Below, one piece after another: positions 26,968-37,482 of a stretch of DNA of 64,000 nucleotides. The position numbers and the translations under genes were made by a program. Position 1 is the stretch's first letter. Each line of letters starts with the position of its first letter. The notes under the pieces are model-generated. The model was not told the origin of the DNA. It saw only the letters and a program-made list of their open reading frames with translations, and made no database searches. The stretch lies in the NCBI GenBank assembly GCA_019635315.1, contig JAHBZT010000001.1, forward strand, positions 976,001 through 1,040,000. The letters run 5' to 3'. Source of the DNA: Rubrivivax sp. (GTDB lineage: Bacteria > Pseudomonadota > Gammaproteobacteria > Burkholderiales > Burkholderiaceae_C).

Positions 26968-27770
26968 TGTGGTGGCGCCCGGAACCCTTCACGCTCGGCG
27001 GCACCGGCCGCGCGCACCTGAAGGTGCAGGGCCTGGCCGCCGGCTACGGCCCCTTCCTCGTGCTGCGCGACCTGACGCTGGAGGCGCGACCGGGCCTGAC
27101 CGTCATCCTGGGCCCCAACGGCGCCGGCAAGACGACGCTGCTGAAGGCGCTGGCGGGGCTTATCCCGCGTCGCGGCATCGTCACGCTGGACGGCGAGGAC
27201 CTGCCGGAGAAGACGCACGAGATCGTTCGCGACGGCGTTGCCCTGGTCGCCGAGGGCCGGCAACTGTTCCCGCAGATGACGGTGACCGAGAACCTCGAGC
27301 TCGGCGGCTGGCTGGTTCCGAAGTCCGAACGTGCTCGCCGCATCGACGAGGCCTTCACCAACTTCCCCAAGCTGCGCGAGCGCGCGAACCAGCTCGCCGG
27401 CACGATGAGCGGCGGCGAGCAGCAGATGGTGGCCGTGGCCCGCGCGATGGTCAGCCACCCGCGCCTGCTGATGCTGGACGAGCCCTCGCTGGGCCTGGCG
27501 CCGAAGATGGTCGACGAGCTGCTGGCCATCGCGCGGCGCATCGCCGACGCCGGCACCACGGTGCTGATGGTCGAGCAGAACGTCAAGAAGGCGCTCGCGG
27601 TGGCCGACCGCGGCTACGTGCTGGAGCGCGGCGTGCTCGTGGCCAGCGGCCAGGCGAAGCTGCTCGCGCGCTCCAGCGTCGTGCGCGAGGCCTACCTGGG
27701 CGCCGCCGCTTCCGACACCACCACGGCCGCCGATGCGGCCCACCGCCGCCGCGCCGCGGCGAGCGTCTGA
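26964..27770 (+). CDS. ABC transporter ATP-binding protein, LivF type
   Basis: 268 residues from ATG 26964 (ATGA overlap). Walker A is GPNGAGKTT, the Q-loop region is ALVAEGRQLFPQMTV, the signature is MSGGEQQMVAVARAM, Walker B is LLMLDEPSLGLAP and the switch His is replaced by Gln in MVEQNVKKAL, as is usual for LivF. It completes the importer with the LivG partner. The Ala-rich C-terminus (from about 250) is an extension. Confidence 0.95.
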
Positions 27771-27806
27771 ACTGCCGCGCCCGCGGCCACGAGCAAGGAG
27801 AAGTCC

Positions 27807-29261
27807 ATGTCCGACCTGTCGATGCTGATCAACGGCCTGAAGGTGACGGCCGAGCGCAATGCCACCTTCGAGCGCCGCAACCCGCTGGACGGCACGGTGG
27901 CCACGCGCGCGCCGGCCTGCACGCCGGCCGACGCGGTGATGGCGGTGGAGGCCGCCGCCGAGGCCTTCAAGACCTGGAGCGAGACCGGCCCCGGCGCTCG
28001 CCGCGCGCTGCTGCTCAAGGCCGCCGACGCGCTGGAGGCCAAGACGCCGCAGTTCGTCGAGGCGGTGCCGGCCGAGACCGGCGCCACCGGCATGTGGGCC
28101 GGCTTCAACGTCTTCCTGGCCGCCGGCATGATCCGCGAGGCCGCGGCGCTGACGACGCAGGTGGCCGGCGAGGTGATCCCGTCGGACGTGCCGGGCAGCC
28201 TGGCGATGGGCGTGCGCCAGCCCGCGGGCGTGGTGCTGGGTATCGCGCCGTGGAATGCGCCGGTCATCCTGGGCGTGCGCGCCATCGCCACGCCGCTGGC
28301 CTGCGGCAACACCGTGATCCTGAAAGGCAGCGAGAACTGCCCGCGCACGCATGCGCTGATCGTCGAGGCCTTCCAGGACGCCGGCTTCCCGCCCGGCGTC
28401 GTCAACTACATCACCAACGCCCCGGCCGACGCCGGCGCGGTGGTGGAGGCGATGGTCGCGCACCCGGCCGTGCGCCGCGTCAACTTCACCGGCAGCACGC
28501 GCGTGGGCAAGATCATCGCGATGACCTGCGCCAGGTACCTCAAGCCGGTGGTGCTGGAACTGGGCGGCAAGGCGCCGATGGTGGTGCTGGACGACGCCGA
28601 CCTGGACGATGCGGTCAACGCCGCGGCCTTCGGCTGCTTCGCCAACAGCGGGCAGATCTGCATGTCCACCGAGCGCCTGGTCGTGGACCAGAAGATCGCC
28701 GACGAATTCGTCAGGAAGTTTGCCGACAAGGCGAAGAGCCTGCCGCTGGGCGACCCGCGCAAGCCCGAGCCGGTGGTGCTGGGCTCGGTGATCGGCATGC
28801 CCACGGTGGAGCACTGCAACGCGCTGATCGACGACGCGGTGGCGAAGGGCGCGAAGCTGGTCTGCGGCGGCAAGGCCGAGACCACGCTGATGCCGGCCAC
28901 GCTGCTGGACCACGTGACGCCGGCCATGCGCATCTACCACGAGGAGACCTTCGGCCCCGTGAAGTGCATCGTGCGCGTGAAGGGCATCGAGGAGGCGGTG
29001 GCCTGCGCCAACGACAACGAGTACGGCCTGTCGGCGGCGGTCTTCGGCGGCGACATCGCGCGCGCCATCAACGTGGCGCGCAAGATCGACAGCGGCATCT
29101 GCCACGTCAACGGCCCCACCGTGCACGACGAGGCGCAGATGCCCTTCGGCGGCGTCAAGGGCAGCGGCATCGGCCGCTTCGGCGGCAAGGCCGGCATCGC
29201 CGAGTTCACCGAGCTGCGCTGGATCACGGTGCAGACGCAGCCGCGGCACTATCCGTTCTGA
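27807..29261 (+). CDS. aldehyde dehydrogenase, salicylaldehyde/vanillin type
   Basis: 484 residues; AAGGAGA precedes the start. Catalytic Cys285 (SGQICMSTERL) and general base Glu251 (VVLELGGKAP) are present, with the NAD-binding FTGSTRVGK and the closing HDEAQMPFGGVKGSG. The variant FGCFANSGQICMSTERL around the Cys is typical of aromatic-aldehyde dehydrogenases. Found 36 bp after the LivF gene, it is probably the catabolic step tied to the substrate brought in by the ABC importer. The aldehyde cannot be named with certainty. Confidence 0.9.
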   Translation: MSDLSMLINGLKVTAERNATFERRNPLDGTVATRAPACTPADAVMAVEAAAEAFKTWSETGPGARRALLLKAADALEAKTPQFVEAVPAETGATGMWAGFNVFLAAGMIREAAALTTQVAGEVIPSDVPGSLAMGVRQPAGVVLGIAPWNAPVILGVRAIATPLACGNTVILKGSENCPRTHALIVEAFQDAGFPPGVVNYITNAPADAGAVVEAMVAHPAVRRVNFTGSTRVGKIIAMTCARYLKPVVLELGGKAPMVVLDDADLDDAVNAAAFGCFANSGQICMSTERLVVDQKIADEFVRKFADKAKSLPLGDPRKPEPVVLGSVIGMPTVEHCNALIDDAVAKGAKLVCGGKAETTLMPATLLDHVTPAMRIYHEETFGPVKCIVRVKGIEEAVACANDNEYGLSAAVFGGDIARAINVARKIDSGICHVNGPTVHDEAQMPFGGVKGSGIGRFGGKAGIAEFTELRWITVQTQPRHYPF

Positions 29262-29294
29262 CGCCGCGCGCCCGCCCCGGCCCCCCGGGCGGCG

Positions 29295-30542
29295 TCAGTG
29301 GAAGAACGCGTAGGCCACGAAGATCGCCACCACCACGCTGACGAGGTCGGCGAACAGCCCGCAGGCCAGCGCATAGCGCGTCCTGCGGATGTTGACGCTG
29401 CCGAAATAGACCGCCAGCACGTAGAAGGTGGTCTCGGTGGAGCCCTGGATGATGGCGGCCAGCTTGCCCTGGAACGAGTCGACGCCGTAGGTCGTCATCA
29501 CGTCGACCATCAGCCCGCGCGCGCCGCTGCCCGACAGCGGCTTCATCAGCCCCACCGGCAGCGCCGGCACGAAGTCCGTGTTCAGGCCCAGCGCGAAGAC
29601 CAGCGCGCCGATGGCGCCGACCACGTAGTCCATGCCGCCGGTGGTGCGGAAGACCGAGATCGCGACCAGGATCGCGATCAGGTAGGGGATGATGGTCACC
29701 GCGACCTGGAAGCCGTCCTTGGCACCGTCGACGAAGGCCTCGTAGACGTTGATGCGCCGCGCGGCGCCGACGGCGACGAAGAGCACGATGACGCCGAAGA
29801 TGATCAGGCTGCCGAGCAGCCCGATGGTCTGCGCCATCTCCGCCGGCGGCAGGGTGCGCAGCCACAGGTACAGCCCGCCCATCAGGGCACCGAAGCCGCC
29901 GACGAAGGCGACGATGGGCGCCTGCAGCAGCCGGATGCGCTGCACGCGCGCCACCACCGCCAGGCCGGCGACGAAGCTGACGAAGGTGGCGATCAGCGTG
30001 GGCAGGAAGATGTCCGCCGCGTTGAAGCCGGTGAGCCCCTGGCTGGCCGCCATGCTCTGGCGGATCGCGATCACCGAGGTCGGGATCAGCGTCACGCCGG
30101 CGGTGTTGAGCACCAGGAACATGATCATCGGGTTGCTCGCCACCTCCTTGTCGGGGTTGATCTCCTGCAGCTCGCGCATGGCCTTCAGGCCCAGCGGCGT
30201 GGCGGCGTTGTCCAGCCCCAGCATGTTGGCGCTGAAATTCATCACGATGCTGCCGCCGGCCGGGTGGGCGCGCGGGATGTCCGGGAAGATGCGCCGGAAC
30301 AGCGGGTCGATCGCGCGCGCGAAGAGGGCGATCATGCCGGCGCGTTCGCCGATCTTCATGATGCCCAGCCACAGGCTCATGATGCCGACCAGGCCCAGCG
30401 AGATGTCGAAGCCGACCTTGGCGGTGTCGAACAGCCCGGTCAGGATCTTCGTGAAGATCGTGACGTCGCCCTGCGCCAGCTTGACCAGCGCGACGGCGAA
30501 GCCGATCAGGATGAAGGCGACCCAGACGAGGTTGAGGACCAT
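29295..30542 (-). CDS. nucleoside-recognition membrane protein (SpmA-SpmB fusion)
   Basis: 415 residues with about ten helices. The first half (about 1-200) matches SpmA (TGLFDTAKVGFDISLGLVG, GSIVMNFSANMLGLDNAATP with the Gate-motif Asn). The second half (about 215-415) matches SpmB (VTIIPYLIAILVAISVFRTTG, GSTETTFYVLAVYFGSVNI). In Bacillus the two are separate spore-maturation genes; in Gram-negatives the fused form occurs without sporulation, and its role is unknown, perhaps nucleoside or metabolite transport. It stands alone, convergent with the aldehyde dehydrogenase. Confidence 0.9.
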   Translation of the reverse strand: MVLNLVWVAFILIGFAVALVKLAQGDVTIFTKILTGLFDTAKVGFDISLGLVGIMSLWLGIMKIGERAGMIALFARAIDPLFRRIFPDIPRAHPAGGSIVMNFSANMLGLDNAATPLGLKAMRELQEINPDKEVASNPMIMFLVLNTAGVTLIPTSVIAIRQSMAASQGLTGFNAADIFLPTLIATFVSFVAGLAVVARVQRIRLLQAPIVAFVGGFGALMGGLYLWLRTLPPAEMAQTIGLLGSLIIFGVIVLFVAVGAARRINVYEAFVDGAKDGFQVAVTIIPYLIAILVAISVFRTTGGMDYVVGAIGALVFALGLNTDFVPALPVGLMKPLSGSGARGLMVDVMTTYGVDSFQGKLAAIIQGSTETTFYVLAVYFGSVNIRRTRYALACGLFADLVSVVVAIFVAYAFFH

Positions 30543-30750
30543 GGCGGCGCGGCCGGTGGCAGGTGAGGGAGACGCGCGAGGATAGCGGCACCCCCCCGGT
30601 TCACGGGGTGGGCCGACGAGCATTGCCGGCACCGCCGCCGCCGCCTAGAAGGGCTGGGCGGTCCCGGCCTGTCGGCGGGCGGGCGGTGCCGTGCCCCACC
30701 CGGCGGGTGGCGGCTGCCTTCCCGCCGCCAATGCTCCGAGGGACCCGACC

Positions 30751-31332
30751 ATGAACATCCTCCGCGCCACCGTGGCGGCCGCAGCCGTCACCGCGGGCAC
30801 CGTCTTCGGCGGCTCCGCGCTGGCCACCACGAACATCCAGCTGCTCGTCAACGACCTGGCCGCGCCCAACCTGGCGGCACCGCCGGCGACGGCGGCGTTC
30901 GCGAGCTGGTGCGACAACCAGTGCTTCCCGACGACCTTCCAGTCGGCGCGCGACCCGGCGACGGGCCAGCCCAAGGGCACGATCCATGTCTGGGGCAAGA
31001 ATTTCCAGTTCGGGTCCGGCGGGTCGCTGTGCTTCAGCGAGTTCATCGTCTTCACGCTGGAGCAGGGCGAGATCCACGTCGCCTCCGGCGACCGCGGGAC
31101 CTGCGGCGCGCCTATCGACCCGGCGCTGAAGCCGCCGCTGCACCAGGACAAGGGCGCACTCGTGGTCATTGCGGGCGGCGGCGACGGCCACATCGTCGGC
31201 GGTACCCGGCGCTACGCCAACTGGACCGGCACCTTCACCGACCGCGTCTTCGTCGGCTTCGGTGCCCCGACCAGCGGGGTCGGCGGAATCGTCTACTACG
31301 ACCAGCTCTGGTTCGGCATCTCCGGCAAGTAG
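30751..31332 (+). CDS. secreted protein of unknown function
   Basis: 193 residues from ATG 30751, with GAGGGA upstream. A Sec signal peptide (ILRATVAAAAVTAGTVFGGSALA) is cleaved after about residue 25. The mature part is beta-rich, with four Cys (CDNQC, LCF and GTCGA) that could form two disulfides, and many Gly-aromatic pairs (IHVWGKNFQFGSGGS, YYDQLWFGISGK). No family is recognised. It has the look of an allene-oxide-cyclase-like or dirigent-like beta-barrel (the pattern GGGDGHIVGGTRRYANWTG is suggestive), but that is a guess. It is alone on its strand. Confidence 0.75.
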   Translation: MNILRATVAAAAVTAGTVFGGSALATTNIQLLVNDLAAPNLAAPPATAAFASWCDNQCFPTTFQSARDPATGQPKGTIHVWGKNFQFGSGGSLCFSEFIVFTLEQGEIHVASGDRGTCGAPIDPALKPPLHQDKGALVVIAGGGDGHIVGGTRRYANWTGTFTDRVFVGFGAPTSGVGGIVYYDQLWFGISGK

Positions 31333-31378
31333 CGGGCGCTGCATTGCCGGCGGCCCTGCGGCAGGGCGCCCGGCCGCC

Positions 31379-32830
31379 TCAGGGCATGTCGCCGTGCAGC
31401 GCGCGGAAGGCGACGAATTCGCGCCGGTTGCGCGGGCCGTAGGTCGCGAAGCTGGGCCGCGGGTCGTTCAGGTAGTCGGCCTTGCGCCTCGTGACCCCGT
31501 CGCGCTGGAGCTTCTCGCGCATCGCCGCCGGCTGCAGGCCATAGACGCGCGCGGCGTTGAGGCCCAGGATCTTGCGCTTGATCGCCGGGGTGAGCGCCGG
31601 GTAGCCGAAGCGCTGCTGGAACTCCGGGCTGATCTGGAAGGCGCGGAAGGCCTGGATCTGGTCCTGCGGGCTGCCGTACCAGATCGAGTCGGTGCCCCAC
31701 AGGATGTGGTCCTCGCCGAAGGCCAGCAGCAGCTTGCCCAGCAGATGCGCCGCCTGGTCGGGGTCGCGCATCACGAAGCGCCAGGTGCTGCCGAGCTCGG
31801 CATAGACATTCTTCGGCCGCCCGGCCTCGTTCAGCGAGCGCACCAGCGCGTCGACGCCGAAGGTTGCCTGCGCATCGTGCGGGCCCTCCTTGACCTGGGT
31901 GTCGAAGCCGGCGTGGTAGACGAGGAAGTCCATGTCCGGGTGGCGCTTCGCCGCCGGGCCGATGTCACGCGCGCTGGAGTATTCGTAGCCGCGCGGCCCG
32001 AAGGCCAGGCCCTTGTGCACCGCGATGCGCTTCACGCCCAGGCGGCGCGCACGCTCGATGAAGGGCGTGCCGAAGCGATCGTCGTCGAGGAAGAAGCCGG
32101 CCTCGCCGTCGCGCGGCCCGAACTGCGTGTAGGTCTTGAAGGCGGCCAGCGGCCACTTCGCGGCCTGCGCGTCCATGCCGTCCAGTTCGCCGGCCAGCGT
32201 GGGCATGCAGCGGCCGTGCAGCAGCAGCCGCTCGCTGCCGTCCAGCGCGCGCGCCGCCTCGCGCGTGGCGCCGGCGGCCTCGAAGTCCAGCGGGTTGGTC
32301 TCGACGCCGCCGGGCACGTGCGAGAGCACGCCCATCGCGGTGTCGCTGTCCAGGAAGACGTCCTTGAGCAACGCGTCGGCGCTGAAGCAGTCGATGTGGT
32401 CGGCCTGGCCGCAGTTGCTGTTGGGCATGCCGCGAAAGGCATTCGGGCCGGCGCGCTGGCGCCAGGCGCCCTTGGGGTTCACGTGGTGCAGCTGCACGTC
32501 GAAGATGAACTCGTCGCCGGCGATCGCGCTCGCTGCCGCCGCGACCTCGAACGGCGCCTCCTTCGGCAATGCATAGCCCCCGCCGCGCCGGCCGGCGGCC
32601 GCGAAGGCGCGGTCGAAGGCGGCCAGCGTGGCCGCGGCACCCAGCAGCGAGGCCAGGTACTGGCGGCGCGGCAGCGCGACGCGCCGCGCGGCGCGGTCCA
32701 CCGCGTCCTGCGCCAGCGCGCGTGCATGGCGCGCCGCGGCGGGCAGCGGCACCGGCTCGAATTCGCCGTTGCTGGTGCTGTCCAGCTTGATCGGCAGGCG
32801 GCGCGGGTCGGACGGCGGCAGGCGGGACAT
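31379..32830 (-). CDS. amidohydrolase-2 family protein with a late Tat-like signal
   Basis: 483 residues. The barrel part (about 105-430) is of the ACMSD/amidohydrolase-2 type with H in FLVYHAGFD and the metal/proton-shuttle D in ILWGTDSIWYG. The usual first strand motif D-x-H-x-H reads DVQLHH here, so one of the paired His ligands is Gln. A twin-arginine-like stretch (RRQYLASLLGAAATLAAF) lies at residues 54-72, after an unusual 53-residue N-terminal arm. The substrate is unknown. ACMSD relatives decarboxylate or hydrolyse aromatic-ring cleavage products. It is divergent from a cupin gene. Confidence 0.85.
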   Translation of the reverse strand: MSRLPPSDPRRLPIKLDSTSNGEFEPVPLPAAARHARALAQDAVDRAARRVALPRRQYLASLLGAAATLAAFDRAFAAAGRRGGGYALPKEAPFEVAAAASAIAGDEFIFDVQLHHVNPKGAWRQRAGPNAFRGMPNSNCGQADHIDCFSADALLKDVFLDSDTAMGVLSHVPGGVETNPLDFEAAGATREAARALDGSERLLLHGRCMPTLAGELDGMDAQAAKWPLAAFKTYTQFGPRDGEAGFFLDDDRFGTPFIERARRLGVKRIAVHKGLAFGPRGYEYSSARDIGPAAKRHPDMDFLVYHAGFDTQVKEGPHDAQATFGVDALVRSLNEAGRPKNVYAELGSTWRFVMRDPDQAAHLLGKLLLAFGEDHILWGTDSIWYGSPQDQIQAFRAFQISPEFQQRFGYPALTPAIKRKILGLNAARVYGLQPAAMREKLQRDGVTRRKADYLNDPRPSFATYGPRNRREFVAFRALHGDMP

Positions 32831-32899
32831 GGCGTTCTCCTGGGTGCGGTGCCGCTGCAAGAATAGCCGCCGGCCCCGGGCCCGCAACGGAGAACCGCC

Positions 32900-33394
32900 A
32901 TGACGAGTCGCGCCGACGAGCTGCGCACGAAGCTGATCCGCAACCTGCACACGGCCCCGCTGGACCTGTTCCAGCGCGGCACGCTGTACGAGAGCCTGGG
33001 CACCTCGTTCACCGAGGGCCTGGCCACGCGCGACCTGGGCATCGCCTACGACATCGTGCCGCCGGGCAAGCGCGTCGCGCCGTACCACCTGCACCATGCC
33101 GAGGACGAACTGTTCGTCATCCTCGAAGGCAGCGGCACGCTGCGCGTGGCCGGCGAGATGCTGCCGGTGGGCGCGGGCGACGTGATCGCCATCCCCGCCG
33201 GGCCGGACTATCCGCACCACATCCTCAACACCTCCGACGCGCCGCTGAAGTACCTGTCGATCAGCACGCGGCGCAGCCCCGAGGTCTGCGAGTACCCGGA
33301 TTCCGGCAAGGTCAACGCCTTCGCTTCGAGGCGCATCCTGATCCAGCGCAAGGCCGACTCGCTGGACTACTGGGACGGCGAGCCGGGCGCCTGA
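32900..33394 (+). CDS. cupin-domain protein
   Basis: 164 residues. Cupin motif 1 is HLHHAEDELFVILEGSG and motif 2 is PAGPDYPHHILNTSDAPL, giving the usual His/Glu metal ligands. The family includes sugar isomerases, dioxygenases and sensors, so no reaction is assigned. It reads divergently from the amidohydrolase with 69 bp between, and 63 bp before rlmI. Confidence 0.88.
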   Translation: MTSRADELRTKLIRNLHTAPLDLFQRGTLYESLGTSFTEGLATRDLGIAYDIVPPGKRVAPYHLHHAEDELFVILEGSGTLRVAGEMLPVGAGDVIAIPAGPDYPHHILNTSDAPLKYLSISTRRSPEVCEYPDSGKVNAFASRRILIQRKADSLDYWDGEPGA

Positions 33395-33457
33395 GGCGGC
33401 GGCATCGCGCCGGCGACGACGGCAGCGGCGATGCACGGCGCGACGACAATCGCGCCC

Positions 33458-34642
33458 ATGAAATCCATCCGCCTGCACGAAGGCAAGGAACGTTCGCTGC
33501 TGCGCCGCCACCCCTGGGTCTTCCAGGGCAGCGTCGCGAAAGGCAAGGCCGACCCCGGCGAGACGGTGCGCGTGGAGGCGGCCGACGGCCGCTTCCTGGC
33601 CTGGGGGGCCTACAGCCCGACGAGCATGATCCGCGTGCGCGCCTGGAGCTTCGACGAGGCCGAGCGCGTCGACGCGGCCTTTTTCGCACGCCGCATCGCC
33701 GCCGCGGTGGCGCTGCGCAGGCGCTTGCCGGTGGCCAGCGACGGCGTGCGCCTGGTGCACGGCGAGGCCGACGGGCTGCCGGGGCTGATCGTCGACCGCT
33801 ACGGCGACACCTTGAGCGCGCAGTTCCTCTCCGCCGGGGCCGAGCGCTGGCGCGACGTGATCGCCGATGCGCTGCTGGCCGCCACCGGCTGCACGCGGCT
33901 GTACGAACGCTCCGACTCCGGCACGCGCGGGCTGGAGGGACTGGAAGCGCGCAGCGGCTGGCTGCGTGGCGAGGGCGAAAGCCGTTTGACGATCACCGAA
34001 CACGACTGGCGGCTGACCCTGGACGTGGCGCTGGGCCACAAGACCGGCTTCTACCTGGACCAGCGCGACAACCGCGCGCTGCTGGCCCGCTGGGTGCGCC
34101 ACTTCGGGCTGCAGCGCGTGCTGAACTGCTACAGCTATACGGGCGGCTTCACGGTCGCCGCGCTGGCCGGCGGCGCGGCGCACGTGACCAGCGTGGACAG
34201 CTCCGCGCCGGCGCTGGTGCTGCTGGCCGACAACGTGGCGCTGAACGGCTTCGATGCCGCGCGCAGCGAGGCGCTGGACGCCGACGTCAACGGCTACCTG
34301 CGCCAGGCGCTGAAGGACGGCCGGCATTTCGACGCCATCGTGCTGGACCCGCCGAAATTCGCGCCCACTGCCAGCCACGCCGAGCGCGCGGCGCGCGCCT
34401 ACAAGGACATCAACCGGCTGGCGCTGAAGTTGCTGGCGCCGGGCGGCCTGCTGCTGAGCTTCAGCTGCAGCGGCGGCATCGGCGCCGAGCTGTTCCACAA
34501 GATCGTCGCCGGCGCGGCGGCGGACGCCGGGGTGGACGGTGCCATCCTGCAGCGGTTGGAGGGAGCCTGCGACCACCCGACCACGCTGGTGTTCCCGGAG
34601 GGTGAATACCTCAAGGGGCTGGCCATCCTGAAGCGGGCTTAG
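33458..34642 (+). CDS. rlmI: 23S rRNA m5C1962 methyltransferase
   Basis: 394 residues, almost the length of E. coli RlmI (396). The PUA domain comes first (about 1-70; LRRHPWVFQGSV, DGRFLAWGAYSPTSMIRVR), then the EEHEE-like linker. The Rossmann methylase has GHKTGFYLDQRDNR, LNCYSYTGGFTVAAL (motif I) and LDPPKFAPT (motif IV, with Pro-Pro). The catalytic Cys is in LSFSCSGGI. It methylates C1962 of 23S rRNA in other bacteria. The 3' end overlaps the convergent Lrp gene by 32 bases. Confidence 0.94.
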   Translation: MKSIRLHEGKERSLLRRHPWVFQGSVAKGKADPGETVRVEAADGRFLAWGAYSPTSMIRVRAWSFDEAERVDAAFFARRIAAAVALRRRLPVASDGVRLVHGEADGLPGLIVDRYGDTLSAQFLSAGAERWRDVIADALLAATGCTRLYERSDSGTRGLEGLEARSGWLRGEGESRLTITEHDWRLTLDVALGHKTGFYLDQRDNRALLARWVRHFGLQRVLNCYSYTGGFTVAALAGGAAHVTSVDSSAPALVLLADNVALNGFDAARSEALDADVNGYLRQALKDGRHFDAIVLDPPKFAPTASHAERAARAYKDINRLALKLLAPGGLLLSFSCSGGIGAELFHKIVAGAAADAGVDGAILQRLEGACDHPTTLVFPEGEYLKGLAILKRA

Positions 34643-35174
34643 CGTCCGCCCGCGCCAGCGTGCGCGCGGCATCCGCGCGCGCCCGGCGCACGACCGACAG
34701 GTCCAGCCGCGGGTCGAACTTGTGGCAGGCCACGCTGAAGAAGGCCTTCACGTTGCGCACGTTGGCGTCCTGCGTGAACAGGCGCTGCACCAGCGCCTGG
34801 TAGGCCGGCATGTCGGCGACATGCACGACGAGCACGAAGTCCGGCCCCGGGCTGACTTGCCAGCACTGCTGCACCGCGCGCTCGGCCGCGGCACGCGCGG
34901 CGAAGGCCTGCAGGTGCTCGGCACCCTGGCGGTCCAGCGTGATCTCGACCAGCGCGCTCAGGCCGGCGCCCAGCCGGTGCGGGTCCAGCAGCGCCACCTG
35001 GCGCGCGATGAGGCCCTGATCTTGCAGCCGGCGCACGCGGCGCAGCGCGGTGGCCGGCGAGGTGTGGGCGCGCTCGGCCAGCGTCTGGTTGGTCAGCGAG
35101 GCGTCGGCCTGCAACAGGTCGAGCAGGCGCAGATCGGTTTCGTCGAGGTCTGGTGTTGTGATGGAAACGTGCAT
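34611..35174 (-). CDS. Lrp/AsnC-family transcriptional regulator
   Basis: 187 residues. The winged helix-turn-helix (about 8-60; LDETDLRLLDLLQADASLTN, SPATALRRVRRLQDQGLI) is followed by the RAM/ligand domain (about 75-155; VEITLDRQGAEHLQAF, VLVVHVADMPAYQAL). The C-terminal tail (from about 160) is extra and Arg/Ala-rich. It is divergent from glmS with 137 AT-richer bases between, so it may act there or on itself. Ligand unknown; amino acids are typical. Confidence 0.93.
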   Translation of the reverse strand: MHVSITTPDLDETDLRLLDLLQADASLTNQTLAERAHTSPATALRRVRRLQDQGLIARQVALLDPHRLGAGLSALVEITLDRQGAEHLQAFAARAAAERAVQQCWQVSPGPDFVLVVHVADMPAYQALVQRLFTQDANVRNVKAFFSVACHKFDPRLDLSVVRRARADAARTLARADAKPASGWPAP

Positions 35175-35311
35175 ACGGAAATACTACATGGAAGTTTAAT
35201 CCACCGTGATGAATGCACGGCAAAATCTGTCATTCACGGTTCAACTTTGCAGCAATACATCACTCGACCCCCCATAGCATCGCTGCCTGCGACAACCTTG
35301 GAGCACCTCAC
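35175..35311. promoter_or_regulatory. divergent promoter region of the Lrp gene and glmS
   Basis: This 137 bp stretch is clearly less GC-rich than the rest of the window. On the minus strand TTGCCG-N17-ATTAAA fits a sigma-70 promoter for the Lrp gene. TGAATG and CATTCA arms 15 bases apart could be a regulator site. The plus-strand glmS promoter is less clear, with an ATACAT-like -10 near 35253. Confidence 0.5.
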
Positions 35312-37206
<1,895 letters not shown>

Positions 37207-37222
<16 letters not shown>

Positions 37223-37380
37223 CCGGCTTCGCGGGCTGCGCAGCAGCCCGTGCGCCGCAGGCGCGCCAGGTTCCACGGTTTGGGGTGCGCTCACATCGCG
37301 AAGCGATGTGAAGGCGCGGAGCGCCGGGCGCACACCACAACCCGCGCGATTTGGCCAAGAGCGTCACGGTCGAATGACCG
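37207..37380. repeat. 19 bp direct repeats around a 155 bp offset: duplicated glmS tail
   Basis: GTCACGGTCGAGTGACCGG (37207-37225) and GTCACGGTCGAATGACCGG (37362-37380) differ at one base. The first spans the real end of glmS. The second ends a displaced copy that would read [12 protein letters not shown]-stop (37338-37376). Between them lie CGGGCTGC-GCA-GCAGCCCG and CACATCGC-GAA-GCGATGTG hairpins and no gene. The arrangement is what an insertion at the glmS end leaves when it brings a replacement tail. Confidence 0.75.
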
Positions 37381-37390
37381 GGGCGCTCTT
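37355..37390 (+). terminator. hairpin at the displaced glmS tail
   Basis: CAAGAGCG (37355-37362) pairs with CGCTCTTG (37383-37390) around an inner CGGTC/GACCG stem. It is placed over the displaced stop codon in exactly the way the other hairpin is placed over the present glmS stop, so it is probably the ancestral glmS terminator. Confidence 0.55.
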
Positions 37391-37482
37391 GCGGCGCGCA
37401 GCGCCGGCCTCCGCAGGGCGCACGCCGGCTGCAGCGTGCATCGCGTCCAGAACGACCCCCCGTCGCCGCCGACCGCCGCCGC

